This document shows positions 28,801 to 34,640 of a stretch of 34,640 nucleotides of DNA, in pieces. The notes beneath the pieces are model-generated. The model worked only from the letters and a program-made list of their open reading frames with translations. It did no database searches and was not told the origin of the DNA. Source of the DNA: Lysobacterales bacterium. GTDB lineage: Bacteria; Pseudomonadota; Gammaproteobacteria; Xanthomonadales; Marinicellaceae. Position 1 is the stretch's first letter. Each line of letters starts with the position of its first letter. The translations under genes and the position numbers were made by a program. Location of the stretch: positions 1-34,640 of the forward strand of contig JAGRJO010000004.1 in NCBI GenBank assembly GCA_020442725.1, read 5' to 3'.

Positions 28801-31800
28801 CCCGGACACCCACTTACTACGGGCTCATCACCTCAAAAGAAGATTTTAGTATTCTGTCCTGGCCGGATGAGGCAGCAACAATTAATTTCACCTGTGTTAA
28901 TGGGTGCTCAAATGCGAGCAACCTGGTTCCACAAGGTACTGAAAGCACAAATATGTACTATATTGTCCAAGATGAGTTTGGCAATGTAGTAGCCAATACC
29001 CCGGTTACTATAAGCACTACCAATGCCACCAATAAAAACGGAATCAACCTGCATGCTGAAAAAGTATTTACCAACATACCCGACACAGCGTCACAAAGTG
29101 TAGGCAGAACATCACCGACAAATCATACAAACGCCCAAAAAGGAAGCCTGGTTTGTGATACATTCTACACAATATATGATTGGCAGAATGAAGTGACAGA
29201 TCCTTTCACCCCCATTTACTCCCAAGCCAAAATTGCCTTGCAAAACAACTGTAGCACAGACGGACTGGGGGCTCCGGATTGTGCAGAGACATCAGTTGTC
29301 TCCACCTCCAGCAACAGCTGGGAAGGATTTAGTGCCTATGCTCCCATAGTTCCTGTATCTCCACATCAACAACAAACTTATACGATTTCCCTGACATCAG
29401 ACAACCTGCCAACAGCACAAATTCAGCAAAAACTGTTTCAATGGGGTCCAGAAGTAACTGATGAAGAAACCTTTATCTGCTATAAACCGTTAGATCCGGT
29501 TGAAGTCAGAATCCATCGTGGCTCAGTCAATTGGGGTCCTTACGGGCTATGGGAGGCAGCAAAGCCCGGTACCAGTATGAGTGTACCCAGACGGATATTC
29601 AATTTTCCGACCTATTTTGAGCAGGGCAAATACTACATCTCGAAACTTCAGGATACCTACAGCTATGGACACGGAGACCTAATACTTGAGCCCACGGTGT
29701 CACAAAACAATCTGCAACTCAATATCAACCCGCAAAATACGGGAACACTAGATATTAGCCTGATACCAGATGGCTATGATACATTCAATTACACCCTGCC
29801 TGCTGAACCATCATTAAACCTCTTTGATCTGGAAATGGTCTTTGAAAGGCCTGAGGCCACAGGAAACCCGACTGATGTTATTAATCTTACTGACTTTATC
29901 TGGAGTGCAGAAATTGAAATCACCTCAATCACACCCAACTCGTTTGAACTGGATGAAAACTTCCGTTTAAAACAACCGGTGAGAATACTGGCTCACTCCT
30001 ATCCGCAAGGATACTCACCCAAAGAAGTTACCTTCAGAATCTACAAGGAACAATCCCTGATAGACGAATCAGCACCGCTTGTGTTTCCACTGGGAGGAGT
30101 TTACGACTACTACTTTGAAACCAGCGAAGCCATCAACCCACAAGCTGACTATCAAGTCGAAGTCATCATGAACAAGGGCACAGACTTTGAAATCAGGTCA
30201 GATAAAGCCTCGTTAGGTGATTTCAGTCAAAAAATTGTCCGAAGAGTGAGCTCTCAGCAACTGGACAGTGCCTTCACCGGTCAGGTTGGAGGTGGAATAA
30301 TTATCGACGATGTGATTCCCAATATTTTGAGAAAGCACACCGAAGTTTATCTCAATGACGCTCTGGTATGTGAAAAAGGCGGCTTTGAGTTTGAACTCAT
30401 ATCCGAATCAGATGTAACCATAGAACTGCATAAGCTGGATGAACATGGAGAACCAACCGGCAATATCACCACCATTGCTGAAGACACCTACTCATCGGGA
30501 ATTTATCAACTCGATGTAGGATTTAATGTGCTGGATGAAGGCAGCTATCAGGTGAGAATATCCGCCACATCACTTATTACCGGTGATATTGAAGATATCC
30601 GCGGTGTTTTTGTCTCATCAGTCAACCAAATGGATACACTTTCTATTGGTCATCCTGTTGTTAAAGGAGTCGATTTGGCAACCGGAGAACTCACATACTC
30701 CAAACAAAACATCTCCATATCGGCACCCGGTACTGACCTTGAATTCATCCATACCTATAGCAATGCCGCTAACCTTGAGATGGGGCCATTAGGTTACGGC
30801 TGGTCACACAACTACATGTCAAGAATCATTGAAAGAGACTGTGGCGTCATTGTAGTCACCGGAACAGATGGTGGAATGACAAGATTCCGTAACATTAATG
30901 GTATCATCAGCCCCATGCGTGGCTACCACTCGGTACTGGAAAAAAATGAAGATGGCAGCTACAGTTTTTACAGTAAAAATGGCACCCACTATCACTACAG
31001 CCCATATCCAAACAGCGGTTGGTGGAATGACTATATCGAAGATACCAACGGCAATCGTCTGACTATCCAATTGCAACAAACCGGGCAATACGCCCCAATC
31101 ATCAAATCCGTTACTGACTCCACTAATAGAAAACTGCACTATCACTATACTGTCCAATCCTTTCAATGTCAGCAAAATGTATGCGGAACCAGCGGACAAG
31201 TCCTAACCCAAATAACAGGGCCAGAACAACTGGAAATTAACTTCGAATACAATGAGTACGGTCAATTAGCATCAGTACAACAATGCATATCCGGTAATTG
31301 CCAGATGAAAGAAAGCTACAGCTACAGACCCAAGGCTAATGAATACATTCTTGATTATGAATCCAATTTGCTATCTGTAGTGCAAGACAACTTCACAAAT
31401 GCCCAAAGAAGTTATGAATATCAGGATATAACCATCAACCTTGATGTATCTGGGTTACCACCATCGACAACACTAGATGTCAAACAAATCCAAAGCATCA
31501 CAGAAACCGATGCCGGGATTACCAGTTTTAACTTTGGTGTAGAAGTTAACGACTTCAACGACACAGCCACCGTTGATCAAAACGGCACTATCAGCAACTA
31601 CACACTCAACGACTACGGAGCAGCAACACAAATCACAACCCCAGCAGGCACTAAAACAATGGACTGGGAAATCAGCGATGAAATCCTGCTGATATCAGAA
31701 ACAGACGAGAACGACCGAGTCAAGAGTTATCAATATGACGACAATGCCAATATCACCTCCGAAACCATAGGCACTATTAGCCAGCAATACACCTATACCA

Positions 31801-34640
31801 ATACCGGCAATACCAAACCCTATATCAAAACACTAGCAGAAAGTCACACCGATTTCAAAGGTAGTGTAATTGAAAACATTTTCGATGCCAAAGGCAACAA
31901 ACTCAGCGAAACCAAAGGTGGTGTCACCATCGAATACGACTACAACTCACAAGGTTTGGCACAATCGGTCAAAGACGGCAACAGCAACACCACTATATTG
32001 CACTATGACAACCACGGTCAACTCTCCGGTGTGACCAACCCTCTGGGTTACCAAACAAGCACCATATGGGATAAATTAGGCAGAAAACTCAGCGAAACCG
32101 ATGCCAACGGCAACACAACAGAGTACACCTATGATGCGGCCAGCCGTATCACCCAAAAACAACTCAACGACCGCATCTGGCAATACCAATACCAGCAAGG
32201 TGGACTGATAAAAACTGAAACCGACCCCAATGGCAATACAACAATTTACACATATGACACCCAAGGTCGGTTATTACAAATTGAAAACGCCGATAGCAAG
32301 ACTTTCAGTTATACTTATGATGCCAACGGCAATAAATTGAGTGAGAAAGATTTTAACGACAACATCACAACATTCCAATACGACCTGGCCAATCGGCTTG
32401 TTACCAAGACCGAGCCTTTGGGTAAGGTGACGACCTATTCGTACGATGGCGTCGGCAATATCTTATCTGAAACCACGACAGAGGCAACAGGTGATCGGAC
32501 GACGAGTTACAGTTATGATCCGCAGAGGTATTTTTTGACAGAAACAACAACAGGAGGGGATGAGGTTACATCAACAATCAGCAGGACTGTGGATGGTGAG
32601 GGAAATATTCTTAGTGAAACCGATGCCAACGGCAATGAAACGCTGTTTGTCTATGATGATTTTAATCGTCTTGTGAGTGAAAACGGGCCAATGGGTTCAG
32701 GCAGAACAATTGTTTATGATGGCAATGGCAATATCACCGAGCAAACTGTTTTTAATAGTACTGAAAATCAGACCCAGGCCAATAGTTTTGACGCCGCCAA
32801 CCGCAAAATGTCCACAACCAACGCAGAAGGTGAGATAACAACATACAGCTATGATGGCAATAACAATATTATTCAGGAAATCATGCCACAGGGTAAAAAA
32901 ACCACATACAGCTACAATGACCTCAATCAAGTCAGTTCCAAAATCGAAACAGCCACAATACCGGCTATCTGGAACTATGACTATGATTTGGCAGGAAATC
33001 TTGAAATAGAAACCTGGCCAAATGGCAATGAGATTGTTACAGTTTATGATGCCCTCAACAGAGTAGTGAGTAAAACTGACAGTATCGGAAGCATCAGCAC
33101 TACCAGCTATGATGGCAATTCCAATGTCTTAAGCGAAACCGATGGCAACGGCAATGAAACCACACACACATACAATGCGCTCAATCAGCGTATCAGCACA
33201 AACAAGCCCGAAGGAAGAAACTACAGCTACACCTATACAGTCTTTGATGAATTACTCAGCGAAACCAGCCCCAATGGCAGGATTAACTACTCTGTGAACA
33301 ACCTCGGACAACGCACCGCAGCCACAGGGCCAAATGAATTTAGTGAAAGCTACAACCGAGATGGCAATAATAATTTGCTGGAATTCACCGACTCCAGAGG
33401 CACGAGTACTGCATATATTGTCAACGCCCTTAATCAAAGAACCTCGCAAACGACCGGCAGTTTCTCAATGACCATGGAATATGATACCCTTGGCAACAAA
33501 ATATCAGGGACCGATTATAAAGGCATAGTCAGTGAGTTTACATACGATAAACGCAACCGCCAACTGACCTTCACTCGTGCAGGGCAGTTACAAAAGACCA
33601 CCGACTACAATGCAGCAGGATTGGTTCAAACCGAAACCGATGCCAACGGCAATGGCACAGTTCATCAATACAACAGTCAATATCACCGCAAACAAACCAA
33701 CCTGCCTGAAAACCAGCTGATAAAATACACCACCAATGGCTTTGGTGACACTCTCACCCAAGACAACCCGGGGGCTAACGATATAACAAATACATATGAT
33801 GCCAGAAGAAGACTGACATCAATAACCAACGGCAATAACGAAACCACAAGTTATGAATACGACCTCAATGACAATCGCACAGCCATCATCAAACCCAAAG
33901 GCAACCGCATAGAATTTGGCTTTGATGCAGCGAATCGATTAACAAGTGTTAAGAATATTGGAGAAAACATCGAAACGGTTTATGCTTATGACAACCGGGA
34001 TAACCTAACCAGCATCACCGATGCTGAAGGTAAGGAAACTGCTTTCGAATTTGATAACCGCAACAGAAAAACATCCAAGACTTATCCTGATGGCGAAGAA
34101 GTGACATACTCCTACGACCCCAATGGTAATTTGGAAACAATGAACTTACCCAACGGAACAGCAATAACTTTCGGATATGATATTTTGAACCGCAAAACCA
34201 GTGAAAGCTACAGCGGAGGATATGGTAGTGCAAATGTCACCTATGCACTGGATGCCAATGGCAATGTTGAACAAATTAATGAGACTATTGATGGTGAGAT
34301 TTTTACCACAACTCAAGGCTTTGATGACTTGGAAAGAATGACCTCCAAAACCGATCGTTATGGAAACAGCTTTCAGTTTTCCTATGACCCCAACGGCAAC
34401 AGAAAAACTTTCAAAGACCATGAAAACAAGCTCACCAATTACACCTTTGATGGCTTAAATCGCCTAAAAAAACTCACACACGCCGGTGTTGGTACATTCA
34501 ACTGGAGTTACAACATAGCCGGATTGACAGAAACCATTGATTATCCCAATGGAGCATCAGTTGATTATGAATACGATTTGGCTAACAGAATTTCAAGTAT
34601 TTATAACAAGATGTCAGGAGCAAATATCACAGAGCATTTG
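25842..34640 (+). CDS. Exported RHS/YD-repeat protein with degenerate transglutaminase-like domain (partial, at least 2933 aa)
   Basis: The frame is open from ATG 25842 to the window edge, so the C-terminus is missing. A clean signal peptide (MKLAKKISLLLALAIAAGLSA, cut after residue 21) precedes a coiled-coil region (about 80-180). A transglutaminase-like domain (about 290-420) follows: AGNDIDQAALLIALLRVSK at 310-328, RHYTWVSAY at 382-390 and WIPLAP at 408-413. The usual catalytic Cys is not seen (GND), the His is shifted or replaced (H383-Y384), and the Asp is Ala412. A TWNGSSWHIYDPDSGHSGYFISG segment (about 816-838) and an invasin-like Ig (about 895-965) follow. The RHS start (GHPVVKGVDLATGELTY, about 1603) leads into many YD repeats from about 1960 on (for example DANGNTTEYTYDAASRIT). 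RHS repeats fold into a hollow shell around a C-terminal, often toxic, domain; that part is not visible. The gene is translationally coupled to the giant gene upstream. Confidence 0.9.
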   Translation, partial: MKLAKKISLLLALAIAAGLSAQKISEQQNEPADKQKTQNLMQQWMTGLLSGKDMSGVSKSYSQQLQGSKKSTHPLGNDTLWDFNKKYSQYLKDLNTLKQMEQKDTGEQQWQSRIEYLKQSYQQARKSQIKLLDELKAKKQFLLENNIVQEKLILIDDLIKKTNSSFSATTIELMQGDTQNKIASKEKWHDFLMQQKKVHKTQVEKSTNISNTPKILRNSTLPYSGTNYFAPALEYTPQITPSYANENPAPPTAEDLGDSLTIELNEEISQLAAELEHDYIKIYNHIRQNIQLEYYSSAQKGAAATLKSQAGNDIDQAALLIALLRVSKVPARFVQGVIRQPIDEAMASIGLYEPNQVLMALNRAGIPHTPVIEGGQVAAIDRHYTWVSAYIPYSGYRGTAADLHNRTWIPLAPAIKQDHLETIGYDYGNFPIDSDQLVNEYLMTVHNSSPLLYWKNQVTQDLVQNHPDIDYEDFFNRHRQETTPYKLIPASLPFQVISTTRENAKLQEDQMQSITLQLGENSQYLDVTLPIPQIAGKRLSLSYQGATVDDINIINQAGGMAHVEPYLVNLRAIVKIDGRQIDTDNAPLPMASMQNLKISITSPMGVETFNRNTLAGNYLTLTVSIQNDHYLPDSTHSNLYADETKATRIMHNLAKNYNNHWNQAENELASVIDVALIKPIPSISIISPEYTLTQTQGLTTAMQFAGISIDAVSKSLEAISRNNDPQAAYDFYRLSSLHGSWLESDIFNSQWAIHAISADTGIRKLSETASILQLTSANQNLLQSSNHPQYIKDEIISHLEQGRHAVIADTSDIINTWNGSSWHIYDPDSGHSGYFISGYYAGGQTTEDPHGWTNTEIYNTLINPYSEGSNTDPLSVTDIVIIDSSNFQSGTVDTYLEKPLAVIVVDQYNNPVEGAEVFFTIEYGAGLLIDPEDGNRTSTSSLSTHSNNLGVATVNFKRDQQTSFVGLLYKNVTDLYPYRVGRTYISARTPTYYGLITSKEDFSILSWPDEAATINFTCVNGCSNASNLVPQGTESTNMYYIVQDEFGNVVANTPVTISTTNATNKNGINLHAEKVFTNIPDTASQSVGRTSPTNHTNAQKGSLVCDTFYTIYDWQNEVTDPFTPIYSQAKIALQNNCSTDGLGAPDCAETSVVSTSSNSWEGFSAYAPIVPVSPHQQQTYTISLTSDNLPTAQIQQKLFQWGPEVTDEETFICYKPLDPVEVRIHRGSVNWGPYGLWEAAKPGTSMSVPRRIFNFPTYFEQGKYYISKLQDTYSYGHGDLILEPTVSQNNLQLNINPQNTGTLDISLIPDGYDTFNYTLPAEPSLNLFDLEMVFERPEATGNPTDVINLTDFIWSAEIEITSITPNSFELDENFRLKQPVRILAHSYPQGYSPKEVTFRIYKEQSLIDESAPLVFPLGGVYDYYFETSEAINPQADYQVEVIMNKGTDFEIRSDKASLGDFSQKIVRRVSSQQLDSAFTGQVGGGIIIDDVIPNILRKHTEVYLNDALVCEKGGFEFELISESDVTIELHKLDEHGEPTGNITTIAEDTYSSGIYQLDVGFNVLDEGSYQVRISATSLITGDIEDIRGVFVSSVNQMDTLSIGHPVVKGVDLATGELTYSKQNISISAPGTDLEFIHTYSNAANLEMGPLGYGWSHNYMSRIIERDCGVIVVTGTDGGMTRFRNINGIISPMRGYHSVLEKNEDGSYSFYSKNGTHYHYSPYPNSGWWNDYIEDTNGNRLTIQLQQTGQYAPIIKSVTDSTNRKLHYHYTVQSFQCQQNVCGTSGQVLTQITGPEQLEINFEYNEYGQLASVQQCISGNCQMKESYSYRPKANEYILDYESNLLSVVQDNFTNAQRSYEYQDITINLDVSGLPPSTTLDVKQIQSITETDAGITSFNFGVEVNDFNDTATVDQNGTISNYTLNDYGAATQITTPAGTKTMDWEISDEILLISETDENDRVKSYQYDDNANITSETIGTISQQYTYTNTGNTKPYIKTLAESHTDFKGSVIENIFDAKGNKLSETKGGVTIEYDYNSQGLAQSVKDGNSNTTILHYDNHGQLSGVTNPLGYQTSTIWDKLGRKLSETDANGNTTEYTYDAASRITQKQLNDRIWQYQYQQGGLIKTETDPNGNTTIYTYDTQGRLLQIENADSKTFSYTYDANGNKLSEKDFNDNITTFQYDLANRLVTKTEPLGKVTTYSYDGVGNILSETTTEATGDRTTSYSYDPQRYFLTETTTGGDEVTSTISRTVDGEGNILSETDANGNETLFVYDDFNRLVSENGPMGSGRTIVYDGNGNITEQTVFNSTENQTQANSFDAANRKMSTTNAEGEITTYSYDGNNNIIQEIMPQGKKTTYSYNDLNQVSSKIETATIPAIWNYDYDLAGNLEIETWPNGNEIVTVYDALNRVVSKTDSIGSISTTSYDGNSNVLSETDGNGNETTHTYNALNQRISTNKPEGRNYSYTYTVFDELLSETSPNGRINYSVNNLGQRTAATGPNEFSESYNRDGNNNLLEFTDSRGTSTAYIVNALNQRTSQTTGSFSMTMEYDTLGNKISGTDYKGIVSEFTYDKRNRQLTFTRAGQLQKTTDYNAAGLVQTETDANGNGTVHQYNSQYHRKQTNLPENQLIKYTTNGFGDTLTQDNPGANDITNTYDARRRLTSITNGNNETTSYEYDLNDNRTAIIKPKGNRIEFGFDAANRLTSVKNIGENIETVYAYDNRDNLTSITDAEGKETAFEFDNRNRKTSKTYPDGEEVTYSYDPNGNLETMNLPNGTAITFGYDILNRKTSESYSGGYGSANVTYALDANGNVEQINETIDGEIFTTTQGFDDLERMTSKTDRYGNSFQFSYDPNGNRKTFKDHENKLTNYTFDGLNRLKKLTHAGVGTFNWSYNIAGLTETIDYPNGASVDYEYDLANRISSIYNKMSGANITEHL

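Overview
The window is AT-rich bacterial DNA using the standard code. The tRNA-Glu carries an encoded CCA, and the proteins have type I restriction, RHS, CARDB, FlgD-like Ig and choice-of-anchor features, all of which point to a Gram-negative bacterium. The style of the giant secreted proteins suggests a marine or free-living gammaproteobacterium, but I cannot name a genus.

Layout. (1) A complete tRNA-Glu(TTC) sits at 37-112. (2) 113-1179 has no convincing gene but holds a cluster of short direct repeats (about 329-676) that looks like the worn end of a mobile element. (3) 1180-6532 is a leftward-reading accessory block. In reading order it holds a chimeric remnant (HsdR N-terminus fused to HsdS C-terminus), an 835-aa four-helix membrane protein, a 308-aa unknown protein, an HsdM N-terminal remnant and a membrane-anchored PD-(D/E)XK nuclease. 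The first three overlap by four bases at each junction. The block looks like a wrecked type I restriction-modification locus into which other, apparently intact genes have been placed. (4) 6667-7161 holds a rightward pseudogene of a nucleotide-hydrolase/deoxyribosyltransferase-like protein, recognisable through two in-frame stops. (5) 7331-7360 is a good sigma70-type promoter with a perfect 8+1+8 palindrome between its boxes. (6) 7438-25845 encodes one intact 6135-aa exported protein. It has an HEFMH metalloprotease-like head, an alpha-alpha repeat region, CARDB, FlgD-like, FN3 and other Ig-like domains, two propeller-like regions, a discoidin-like insert, a choice-of-anchor A domain and a C-terminal membrane helix. 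(7) From 25842, overlapping it by 4 bases, an exported RHS/YD-repeat protein reads open to the end of the window (at least 2933 aa). It carries a degenerate transglutaminase-like domain near its N-terminus.

How the genes fit together. The two giant genes look like one transcriptional and translational unit. The first product is probably anchored in the envelope with a very long extracellular stalk. The second is an exported RHS shell protein whose C-terminal (possibly toxic) end lies beyond the window. A cell-surface contact or effector module is the natural guess, but that is inference. The leftward block is best read as a decayed defence island next to a tRNA gene. Its membrane-protein/308-aa pair is the best candidate here for an undescribed defence-type system, because those two reading frames stayed intact while the restriction genes around them were destroyed.
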